Below are positions 23,776-33,344 of a stretch of DNA of 64,000 nt, piece after piece. The DNA is from Azolla caroliniana (Eukaryota; Polypodiophyta), in the NCBI GenBank assembly GCA_043228905.1, contig JBHGNT010000014.1:4712001-4776000 (forward strand). The letters run 5' to 3'. The translations under genes were made by a program, and so were the position numbers. Under the pieces are notes generated by a model, which worked only from the letters and a program-made list of their open reading frames with translations, made no database searches and was not told the origin of the DNA. Position 1 is the stretch's first letter; each line of letters starts with the position of its first letter.

Positions 23776-24815
23776 AATCTTGAATAAAATTCCTGTCTTC
23801 ATCTTCATTATCATGTGGGTATGGTGTTTGTACTACGACACTATGTACTTGAAGGGGTACTCTCTTCCCTTTTTCTTTTAGGTCATATTGCTTCTTTTTG
23901 CAATCTCATTGAAAGTGACCTTGTTTGTTGCAATACCTACAAGTAGTTGTGGATATGGTGATAGCACCCGATTCCCTTGGTTTACTTTTAGGTTAAAATT
24001 CTTGAAACTTTTGTTTTGAGAAGTTTTTTGTTCGATTCCTCGTTTTTGTTGCCATGGTCATGTGGCTAGCTTTGTGGTTAGTCTTTTTCTTTTTATTCAC
24101 AACCCCTCTTGCTTCAGTTTTGCTATCAAATTTTTTTAGATTGAGTTCTTTATCCTCATTATGGATATTGATCAATGTCATCCAAGATTATGGTAATGAT
24201 CCCATCAATATCTCGCACTTAGATGACTTATCTATGTTGTTGCATGTTGTGATTGTTGCATCTGGTTTTTTCTTCCATTTTTTGATGAATGTATCAAGTT
24301 GTTTTCCCTCATGCATTTCTTGGTTCATCAGAATCATGTAAGAGAATATTTATGTTGTTCCATCGAAGGGTTGGTGGAGTTTTCGTAGATACTCCCAAAT
24401 TTCATGTGCATTCTCCAAATAGCGAAGATGATCACCTTATTCATTGCTAAGATACATTATGGTCTCCATTCTAGCATCCAAATCTCTACTCTTCCATTGT
24501 TTGAATCCATTTTTTGTATCAACAATGTGTATTGAGCCATTCACTAGATCTTTCACATTTTCTCTTTCAAGGATTAGTTCCATCCTTGTCTTCCACATCC
24601 GATAGTTGTGATTTGTTAGGTTTTGTACGGAATATTTTCTTGTTATATTGTTGGAAATTGATGACAAGAGATTTTGGCTTTGTGCTTCATGGATGTAAGT
24701 GAAGAAAGTTTTCCATTTCTTCCTTAAACTATATCCAAGAAAATGTGTTGTATTGTGTTTTGCTTGTTTTCCTTTGTTACCATGTAAGGGAAAAGAAGCA
24801 ATAACACACATAAAG
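23776..24815 (-). pseudogene. Ty1-copia gag relic
   Basis: Read on the minus strand from about 24700: KYSVQNLTNHNYRMWKTRME, then a region ending ARMETIMYLSNE, as in the UBN2-type gag of plant copia elements. Further on (23.85-23.96 kb) the minus strand encodes a zinc knuckle CNKQGHFQ-stop-DC in which one codon is now a stop. Other stops fall between. Gag would form the virus-like particle and bind element RNA. No LTR was identified for this copy. Confidence 0.65.
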
Positions 24816-24819
24816 CAAA

Positions 24820-25811
24820 GAGGGAGAGAGAGTTGGACAGAGATGAGAAGAAAAGCTTTGTAAAAGAAATGTAATGTGTTTCATTATGTTAAAAGAACAC
24901 TTTATATAGAAATTAAAAGAAAAAACTTAAAGATGTAATTTACAATAAGTTGTAATTGATGTAATATTTGATTATTGGTATTGTCTCTTATTTTTTATGT
25001 AAATATTTATATTATATATTAACAAGATGTTCACATGCATCTATAAGCCAACTAGATGGCGGCGTGTTGGTTCTTTATTTAAGTCAAATGCTAGTCCCGA
25101 TGTCAAATGGTTGTGTTAGTAGAACTGGAGCACATTGAAGGGGAATGAGTCTAAGAGGATCCTCAACAAATGTAAAATGTGGATTGTCGCATGGATGTCA
25201 AGATCTGGGATGTCAAAGTTATATGTCAATAAAGAGTGTCATCATCCAAAGCATCTCTACTTTGAGGGTTTTTAGTTGCATAGAGCAAGAAATAGTGGCC
25301 AATTGAAATGGAGTGTGGAGCACCTTTGTCCTACAAAAAGGTATTCTGGCTATGGCCAATATCGTGGTAGAGGAAAAAATCCAGGGTTGGTGTGGATTTG
25401 AGGGGAACTCATCAGAACCATTGCTAAAATTGTTGGTCTGAAGAAAATGCATTCAACATAGAATTGTGTGGCGTTGAATCTTTTCAAAACATCTACCTCC
25501 AAAGGTTAGGCATATTGGACTAGTTGTGCGAGGGTGATTGAACAAGAGGGCTTTCTTTTGTTAGCTCGCAACCTAGACAATTGATAAATTTTGGTCTGGT
25601 GGGGGTCGAGGGTATAGAGGGCATGAGGAGTGTGCAAAGAGGGATTTATTGGAGGGGGTGATCATGGAGGTGGAACTAGAGGGGTATGTGGGGTTGGTGT
25701 GGAGAATCTTATGGTGGGTGACGTACCAATTGGGTTTTGTCCAAAGATGGGGTAGCTAATATTAGGGATGTATTTGCTATGTCAGTCTTGAGTGCGGTGA
25801 CCAACAATCGT
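24820..25811. other. Unannotated sequence
   Basis: No domain or repeat recognised; the GC content rises after about 25.1 kb without a clear frame. Confidence 0.3.
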
Positions 25812-26205
25812 GTTGGGAAACTTGTCCCTCCAGATGGGATCTGGATGAGAACCGGACGAGCCAGATCGGACAAGTCGAAGGAAGGAACAGGACCGAAAGG
25901 TATCCGGATGGCCATATTTGTAAATAGCCCCAAAGTTATATATGTATAAATCTAAATAGGACAAAGTGTATTATGGTGGTGGTGTTGTTATTGTGTGTTG
26001 TACAGAGAAAGAGAGAGAGAGAGAGAGAGAGTGTGTGTGTGTGTGTGTGACAGATAGTATTTTCTACTATAACCGCTTGTGGCTAAGACAAAGCTCGAGG
26101 TCGTTGCATCTGAGACTCACACTATTTGTACCCCTCCTCTATAGTGATCTTGTTCGGAGTTAGAGAACTCCCGTGGTTTTCCCTGATTATTGTTTGTGAA
26201 AGTGA
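25812..26205 (+). repeat. Probable copia 5' LTR with GA/GT microsatellite
   Basis: It starts TGTTGGGAAACTTGTCCC, carries a TATA-like 'tatatatgtataaat' (25937-25951) and ends after 'gaactcccgtggttttccc', a string typical of copia R/U5. It is followed by gag-pol frames in the same orientation. A (GA)n run at about 26010-26031 is joined to a (GT)n run at 26031-26049. No 3' partner was seen, so boundaries are approximate. Confidence 0.55.
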
Positions 26206-27790
26206 AGTCAAGTTTGCTAAACGAAGAAGCTCACTAGAAGGACCAAGAGTCTGGAACCGATTTGAAGGCCTTGGTTACGGAAGACGACCATAACCGGGGA
26301 AGAGGCCGGAATCAGAGTCCCCAAAACCGGGACAAATATGGGACGAGCTCGAAGTCAAGGGGGATGACCACTTGCTTTTATTGCGGAAAGCTAGGGTACT
26401 TCCAAAAGAATCGCCGACACTTCCAGAAAGCCAAAGGGGGAACCAACATTTTGGAACCGAAGAAGATTTCAGAAAAACGAGGAACGTCGGAAATCATGAG
26501 TGAAGAAGAATCGTTGCTAATCACCAAGGAGAGTGAGTTGCATCTTGTTAGTGACGAAACGACGTGGGTGGTCGACTCCGGTGCGTCGTTCCATCTGACC
26601 CCCGACCGGAAGTGCTTCTCATCCTATAGAGTCGGAGATCATGGTTGTGTCCGGATGGGGAATGAAGGTCCATATCAAATTTTCAGCATAGGAGACATGT
26701 TGCTGATGACATCAACTAGGTGCAAGTTGTTGCTGAAAGATGTCTGACACATTCCAGAGGTTCAGTTGAATCTGATATCACCCGGTCGGTTGGATGATGA
26801 GGGCTACACAGGTAGCATCCGGAATGAAGTAATGAAGTTTTTCAAGGGGGGCTTGATTGTGGCTCAAGCTCGGAAGATCAACACACTGTACCTGATGCAT
26901 GCTAGGATATGTCGGGAGGAAGTGAACATGGTATCCAACACTGCCGGTGAACTGTGGCACAAGAGGTTGTGTCACATGAGCTAGAAGGTGATGCGGAGAC
27001 TTGCCAAAGATAACCTCATTCTAGAGGTGAAAGACATGCAGTTTGAGAAGTGCATCGATTGCTTGCCTGGCAAGTAGAACCAAACCTCTTTCCGGTCAAG
27101 ACCACTGACAAGACGGAAAGAACCACTAAAGCTCGTGCACACTGATGTATGCCAAGTGGACACGAAATCCCATGTCGGGTCATAGTACTTCGTGACGTTC
27201 ATAGACGACCACAGCCGGAAGTTATGGGTCTCACCACCGAAGACGAAGCACCAGGTATTATTTGTCTTCAAGGAACTCCACGCGAGAGTGGAAAGAGAAA
27301 CTGACTGAAAGCTGAAGACGGTTCGAGCGGACAATGGAGGAGAATACCGGGGGCAGTTCGAGTAGTACTGTCGGTCGATGGGAATCCGACTCGAATTCAC
27401 TGTGCCCAAGACACCGGAGCTGAACGGATTGGCCGAAAGGATGAACCAGACTATGATGGAGAGAATCTGGAGCATGTTTTCACATGCCAAGCTTTCCAAG
27501 ACGTTTTGGGTTGAGGCGCTGATGACCCTCAATGCCCTTGGATGGAGACACACCACAGAGAGTAGGGATCGATAAAGACGTGTCTTACCGGCATCTGAAG
27601 GTGTTTGGTTGTCTCGCCTACGTACATGTAGCAAAGGACAAGAGAGCAAAACTAGATCCGAAGTCCCAGTCATGCATATTCCTTGGATACGGCGATGATG
27701 AATTTGGCTACCGAGTGTGGGACTTGGTCGACAAGAAGGTTTTCTGGAGTCGAGACATAGTCTTAATGGAAGATTAGACCATTGCCGACT
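26206..27790 (+). pseudogene. Ty1-copia gag-pol fragment (zinc knuckle to integrase)
   Basis: In order: a degraded zinc knuckle (CFYCGKLGYFQKN, with the last Cys lost), an aspartic protease (WVVDSGASFHLTPDRKC at about 26566), a GAG-pre-integrase block (NTLYLMHAR...LWHKRLCHMS) and integrase core pieces (27.1-27.6 kb, with GIRLEFTVPKTPELNGLAER and LNGLAERMNQTMMER). The integrase C-terminal block follows (VFGCLAYVHVAKDKRAKLDPK, FLGYGDDEFGYRVWD). Stops occur near 26746, 26985, 27078 and elsewhere. It breaks off near 27850, before the reverse transcriptase, so the 3' half is missing. Confidence 0.82.
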
Positions 27791-27870
27791 GGGAGTTGTA
27801 GAAGAAGATAGTGAACTCTGGGTCGACCGAGAGAAATCAGTGGGAAGATGCTAGGACGCATCCGATCAGA

Positions 27871-27890
27871 AGGGTTTAGGGTTTAGGGTT
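27871..27890. repeat. Short telomere-type repeat (TTTAGGG, ~3 units)
   Basis: The string is agggtttagggtttagggtt, the plant telomere heptamer, at the point where the copia fragment breaks off. Confidence 0.8.
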
Positions 27891-27899
27891 GAAACTGGC

Positions 27900-28950
27900 T
27901 TGTAACTACAAAAAGTGCGATGATTGATGCTCTTCAGATTGGGCAACCAAATCCCAAGAGTCCTTCATTCCGGTTTACCTTCTTTCTCCAAGCAACTTCT
28001 TTGTAATCACCTCAAATTCTCCATTCTAATCAATCCGTGTAAACCCTATTTTGAAAATGGGAATATTTTGTAAAAAATTAGTGGGTGTTTCCTTGATCCA
28101 AGAGTTTGTTGTATTAAGCATTGATTTTAATTACCATTTTCCTTGTGTATTCATGTTAAGTGGAGGGAAAGAGAGTGAGGGAGGTCGATTTTGGCGTCTA
28201 CCGAGTTTTCCTCAAATCACAATTTCTCACACCAATGTTTCCTTGAATCAAGGTTTCCTCAAACCACATTTTCCTCATTCATCATAATGTCATGATGTGG
28301 GAGTTCACTAGAGGAAATGTGTCAAACTTAGGATATAAGAAAAGGTGAAGGATAAGGCAGAGATATGACAAGAAGTGTGGAGTGACAAGCTCAACATGTA
28401 GCAGGATTGGTTGGAAGCGCTAAAAGCTCGATCAGTTGAAGGCTAGATGCCGACTCGGCTGAAGAAGCCGAAGCCGAATTGGCTGGTAGGATCATATATG
28501 AGTCGAAAGACGTCCATAGGGCCGAATCAACAGTTAGGCCATTATGACGCTAAATTCTAGGACCTAGGTATCTAACTTACTTTCAGAATGTTTAGTTAGC
28601 TAAAAAATATGAGGTGTAATTGTATCCATGTTATTAAAATGAGTTATAATTTATAGTTTGACCCATACTCGTATGTATATAATTGTTCAGAATGTAAGAT
28701 AGTGAACCTTAGGATAATGTGATTGATATAACAAACTTATTAAGGCTTTCAATACTTGTGTTTAAAGTTGATGCAATCTAATCCTTAGGTGATTCTCATG
28801 GGATCGAACTTTGAAGGATAATGCTAGTTAAGCTACAAGCATATAAAACATGTGGATATTGATGAGAGGTGTACTCCAAGGTTGTGCAACTAATGGGACA
28901 GTGTGGCATTGACCGTTATCAACACACTACCCAATGTAAGCAGCAATGAA
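27900..28950. other. Unannotated sequence
   Basis: No domain recognised. A moderately GC-rich patch at 28.4-28.55 kb contains 'ccgactcggctgaagaagccgaagccgaattggct' type repeats. Confidence 0.3.
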
Positions 28951-28956
28951 ACAAAT

Positions 28957-29370
28957 TGTTGAGAGATCAAGCTCAACTTAGTTTAGTTAGTTAGTCAACA
29001 CATGTAACTTAGTAGTTACCTAGATAGAATCTAGTTAGTGTGTTGACCATAAAGCCTTAAATAAGATTTTGTACTTGAGTGGGATACACTGTAGATCCAC
29101 CACTCCATGCTAATTTAATATAGGACTTACACATTTTACGTATATTCTCCTAGCACATGTGCACCCTTGCACATGAAACCTATCTATACCTCATTGAAGG
29201 TATTTTTGGATTTGATGATAGTTGATGATATTTACCTTTTAACATACTTTATCATCCCCCATCTTGTTTTGAGTTCATAAGTGTACTTCTCTCTCTCTCT
29301 TCCTCTCACACACATACACGCACATATCACTTAATCTTCCGCTACGTAATCACTTAACTTAATCACATAA
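28957..29370 (+). repeat. Candidate solo LTR related to the copia LTR at 51.3 kb
   Basis: It starts TGTTGAGAGATCAAGCTCAACTT, close to the start of the LTR at 51305 (TGTTGAGAGTCAAACTCAACTT). It ends similarly, with a CT-rich run followed by ACAC-rich sequence and 'cttccg'. No internal element adjoins it. The exact end and a target duplication could not be fixed. Confidence 0.5.
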
Positions 29371-29639
29371 TTAGGTAATAATTATTCTTTAATTAATTAC
29401 CTAATCCTTAACACAAACAAACATAATAGTTTGATAATTATGAGCACACTACACATTCTAAGCAGTAATAGAAGACAAAGAACCATAATATATGGACAAT
29501 TATATATTAGACACAGTTTGACAGTCTCGACAACAAATCTCAATTAATGACATGGACAATCTTGACGACCAATCAATGGGGAAAATATGGTCAGGTAAAC
29601 TTTGACCTTGAAGATTGTTACTATCAATGAGTCATGTAT

Positions 29640-29805
29640 CTTGATGCTCGAAATCAGCCTTAAGGTTAACTAATTCATGTTTCTCCATATTAGAGACAAC
29701 AATAGATGCATGAAATTAGGCTTAAGGTTAAGTAAATCATGTTTCTCCACATTAGAGTCAACAACATATGCGCGAAATCAGGCTTAAGGTTAAGTAAGGT
29801 TCCCT
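29640..29805. repeat. Two to three copies of a ~69-bp unit
   Basis: The unit contains 'cgaaatcaggcttaaggttaagtaaatcatgtttctccacattagagtcaacaa'. Copies begin at about 29648, 29713 and 29774, the last one partial. Confidence 0.75.
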
Positions 29806-30099
29806 TACACAATAATTGAATAACCTTCATATAGTTTTAACTTTTCAAAGTCATAAGTCAACAAGCCAAGTATACAGGAATATAATTGAAAAATATAGAA
29901 GAATGTAAACAATGGAGTACACCAACGAAAGAACCCAAATTTTGTATTAGAAATTGGAATTCATAAGTTTACACTTCATCAACAAAACGTTCTATTACAT
30001 AGCAATCAAATCATCAACGTCAGTATCCTTCTCGTTTGTTAGAGAAGGCTCATAAGTTATCTATGCATTGTCTTCCTCTGTTAGCCGAGCAACCGTTGT

Positions 30100-30500
30100 C
30101 GTGTTATTTTTCACGCGCGGGAGAAACCAAGGCGGGTGTCAAGGCCTTAGCTTGACAAAAGAAGATTGAACAAGAGAGGAAAAGAAAGAGAGAACAATGA
30201 CAATATTTTTATTATAATAGGAAAATATACAAGAGCAAGAGCTAGAATATTTTCCAAAGACTAGTGTTGAACCAGAATGGTTCTAACAATACAATATGTC
30301 CTATTTATATAGGAGTAGTATGTCCCCCTTGGATGTTTGTAGGGTCATGATACCCTTTGGGATGTTGTAGGGTCATAATACCCTTTGGGATATTGAAGGG
30401 TCATGGCACCCTTTGGGATATTGAAGGGTCAAGGCACCCTTTGGATATTTATAGGGTTACATTATCAATATTATAATAAAGTAAATTATAATATCTTTAC
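30100..30500 (-). repeat. LTR/3' region of the minus-strand chromovirus, with a 28-bp repeat array
   Basis: It lies just beyond the chromodomain end of the minus-strand gypsy element, where its 3' LTR should be. It resembles an LTR (a reverse-strand TATA near 30302-30310; 'gttgaaccagaatggttc' also appears in slightly different form near 36200). Positions 30331-30460 hold about 4.6 copies of a 28-bp unit, 'gggatattgaagggtcatggcaccctttg'-like, each containing an inverted pair (agggt/accct). Confidence 0.5.
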
Positions 30501-30507
30501 GTAAAAC

Positions 30508-30575
30508 AAATATAACCTAATGGCTAGAGTTGAGTGCTCCTCCTTAGGAGATCACGGGTTCGAGTCACCCTAAAC
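30508..30575 (+). repeat. tRNA-like (SINE-type) segment
   Basis: An A-box-like TAATGGCTAGAGTTG is followed by a perfect B-box stem-loop GGGTTCGAGTCACCC (30555-30569). No complete cloverleaf is evident. Confidence 0.4.
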
Positions 30576-30594
30576 ATGATAGGGTTTCATCTAC

Positions 30595-31035
30595 TCACGA
30601 CACCATCTCCCTCCTTTGATGATGAGTTCCACGAGTCGTAATGCATGAATTGGGGCTCGGCTTATTTGGATATTGACGATGAAATTCAGCTGCCAAATCG
30701 GAGGCGTTGTCAAGATTCTCGGCCGGTTCCCAAGTACGATCATTAGGTTTATAACCTAACCAGTTCACGAGATAATAAAGCTTCTTACGTACTATCTTGG
30801 AGTCTAGAACAGCTTTGACTTCGAATATTGAGCCATCAACAAGTTGAATCGGAGGTGGGGGTAGAACAACCCGATTTGGAATGGAACTAGCATTGTAAGG
30901 TTCTAACAATGAGACATGAAATACTGGGTGTAGATGCATGTGTGGGGGTAGATCAAGGCGGAATGCAACATCATTGATTTAATGAGAGATAATAAATGGA
31001 CCAAGCCATTGATAATGATCGACCGATACTTGGAG
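30595..31035 (-). pseudogene. Chromovirus integrase C-terminus and chromodomain
   Basis: The minus strand from about 31035 gives a GPFIIS-like block and AFRLDLPPHMHLHPVFHVSL, the integrase tail that precedes a chromodomain. The chromodomain then reads FEVKAVLDSKIVRKKLYYLV, WLGYKPNDRTWEPAENL and AAEFHRQYP, with the aromatic residues expected for methyl-lysine recognition. Chromodomains steer integration to heterochromatin. It is severed from the rest of its element (33.35-35.94 kb) by the insertion at 31.04-33.3 kb. Confidence 0.82.
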
Positions 31036-32427
31036 ATGGCGTCCTCAAGCTATCAAGCGGGAGAGTTTGAAAGGATGATGCTAATCGTCGAACAAATGAT
31101 GAGTTCTCGAGAGAGTTTGAAAGGATGATGCTAATCGTCGAACAAATGATGAGTTCTCGAGACAACGATGTGAGCGTGGAGCTCGAGGGTCAATTTGATG
31201 GAAGGAACATTACAAAGTTCCTTGATGCATACAAAAGGGAGATGAATCAAAGGGTCGTGTCCGAAGCACGTCAAATCGCAAGCTTCAAGAAGGCAAGACA
31301 ACATGGTCCGAATTTGAGAAAGTGATATTAGCAGAGTTTGCGACAAAAGATTTGTCGAGGATAACTTGACATACCTTGATGAAGTGGATAGAAAAGAAGA
31401 ATAAGAGGATGAGCGTTTCGACGGTGTACAACGAGTTTGGCCAAATGTTTCGTCGTCTCCCAGCCACAGACCAAGTGTTGCTTGAGGAGGACAAAACTTT
31501 GTACTTCCTGAAAGCTATGGATATGAAAGATAGACGAGAATTGGGGACTCTCCTCGAAGATGATTCCCAAGTGAATGGGCTTGTGGCAGACTGGGTTGCG
31601 GTGAAGCGAGCATGCAACAAGCTTGACAAGCGTCGTCAATGGCTTGATGATATTGACTTGGTAAGACCAAGCGTAGAAAAATCAAGACCATCTAAAGAAG
31701 TAGAGATGCCTAAACAATGCATCCTACACGAAAAGAAGATTGATGATGACTCGAGGATGACGAAGGCCACTTCAAAGGAGGACAAATGTTTCGGGACGTG
31801 CACCGTGTTCGAAACAATGGATAATGAAGGAGCAAGCCCAATCGAAGCTTGCATTAAAGGAGATAAAGAGTGTGAGATCGACATGATGGAGGATCTAACC
31901 ACTAAAATCAACATGGAGGAGGTGGCTATGAACAAGACAATAAGCGTTGACAACGATCACAGCCACATTTTCTCCACACATGTTCGAGAGACTTGGGCAG
32001 TTGCATCCAAGAGACGAAAGGTGTCGACAAGGAAACAAAGGTTGAAACTAATACATGCGACGAAGAGTGAAGCATAATCGAAGCTTGCTCGATCAAGAGG
32101 TTCAATGGGTACGAGGCCCATGAGATTGAAGAGATAGCCACGAAAAATGGCATCGAGTCAGAGGTGGCTATGGAAGAATTAATGGCAGATGGTCACATTG
32201 AGGATTCCTTCACACAAGTTCCAGAGACTTGGGCAGTTGTAGAGAGCCAACATGAGACCCAAGAGATGGAAGATGGTAGTAAGGAGAAGGACCAAGATGG
32301 TGCCCACAACATCGAGGCGAAGATAGATATCGACGAGTCGATGGTGAATGATGGCAATGACAAGACTTTCCCCTCACTAGTTCCAGAGACTTGGGCAGTT
32401 GCGTCCGAGAACCAACAGAAGACCTAA
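31036..32427 (+). pseudogene. Plus-strand gag-like sequence with repeated ETWAV motif
   Basis: An ATG at 31036 opens a frame beginning MASSSYQAGEFERM. A 50-bp exact duplication shifts the frame, which is then regained (FDGRNITKFLDAYKREM). A further shift near 31280 and a TGA near 31367 precede the long frame 31376-32077 (MKWIEKKNKRMSVSTVYNEF, then DTLLEDD-type and LDKRRQW strings). This resembles a retrotransposon gag capsid region: target segment, then 'W.EFE..I...F', then a long helical region. The downstream part (to 32427) is acidic and repeats RETWAV, PETWAV and PETWAV. I cannot assign the family with certainty. No polymerase follows. Confidence 0.5.
31061..31160. repeat. Exact 50-bp tandem duplication
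   Basis: Positions 31061-31110 and 31111-31160 are identical ('gagagtttgaaaggatgatg'... to 'gagttctcga'). Since 50 is not a multiple of three, it breaks the gag-like frame. Confidence 0.95.
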
Positions 32428-33344
32428 GAGACGGAAGGTGGCAACAAGGGGGAGTTCCAATCTAATGTGAAAGATGACATCAAGACAAAGGTGTCGAAGG
32501 CGATTGACCAAAGACAAATGGATTCCTTCGCACATGTTCTAGTGTTATGATTAATAAAAAATGGCTATGAATCAAAACATGTTTTTGTTTTCTTTGGAAT
32601 TGCTAAGCTTCACACCACAATTTCGGTGGTTTTTACAATAATCGGTTATGAAATAATCAAAGGCTAAAATAATCTAGCGAAGGTGAGTCTAGTGGGCTCC
32701 GAGCTCGACTACTTCCGACGGCCATGTTGCCTCGATTCGGAGTAGCCCTCGTGCCAGTACAACTTCCCTTCCGCAATGGGCCACTGAGTTTACTACCACC
32801 GAGATGTCGAAGAAGTTGATGTATAAGGAATACAAGCCCTAAAATATCTCGAGTAAGAAGTATAATAGAGGCAAAACTCTCAAACCCTAAAATCCTAACT
32901 CCTCTAGTATGTTGAGGAGAAAAGAAGAAAAGTAGAAAGAAGAAGCTCTCAAACCCTAACCCTAGAAGGAAAAGAAGAAGGAGAAAGGGAGGCTATCAAA
33001 CCCCAAGAAGAAGAGGAGAAGATGAAACCCTAGTGGTATACCCCTACAGCAAAATGGGTGACCCCATAATAAGCCCTATTCCTCCCCTCTTATAGAGGAC
33101 AGAGGCACCTATATTAACATTACATGTTGTTTTTTATTTCCTTTGTCACAAAAAAGGAAGGGGAACAAAATACTCCTTGGTTTGCACCAAGAGAGACTTG
33201 AACTCTAAACCTCTCTATATATACTTATTAGGCCTAACCACTAGGCTACTATAAATTATCTAGTTATTTCTTTTCATTTATACATGACTTTATGAGATGT
33301 GTGTGGAACCTCGTTCTTTCTCAAACTGAACATGCCACACCACG
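32428..33344. other. Remainder of the insertion in the chromovirus
   Basis: No coding domain recognised. It contains low-complexity 'aagaagaag'/'aaaccctaa' sequence at 32.85-33.03 kb and a reverse-oriented tRNA-like segment at 33193-33247 (see next entry). Confidence 0.35.
33190..33250 (-). repeat. tRNA-like (SINE-type) segment, reverse orientation
   Basis: On the minus strand an A-box-like AGCCTAGTGGTTAGGCC (33231-33247) is followed by a B-box-like GAGTTCAAGTCTC (33193-33205). Confidence 0.45.

Noticed and set aside
26981-27673. A 230-residue minus-strand open frame
   Set aside because: Antisense shadow of the copia integrase, whose motifs are recognisable on the plus strand.
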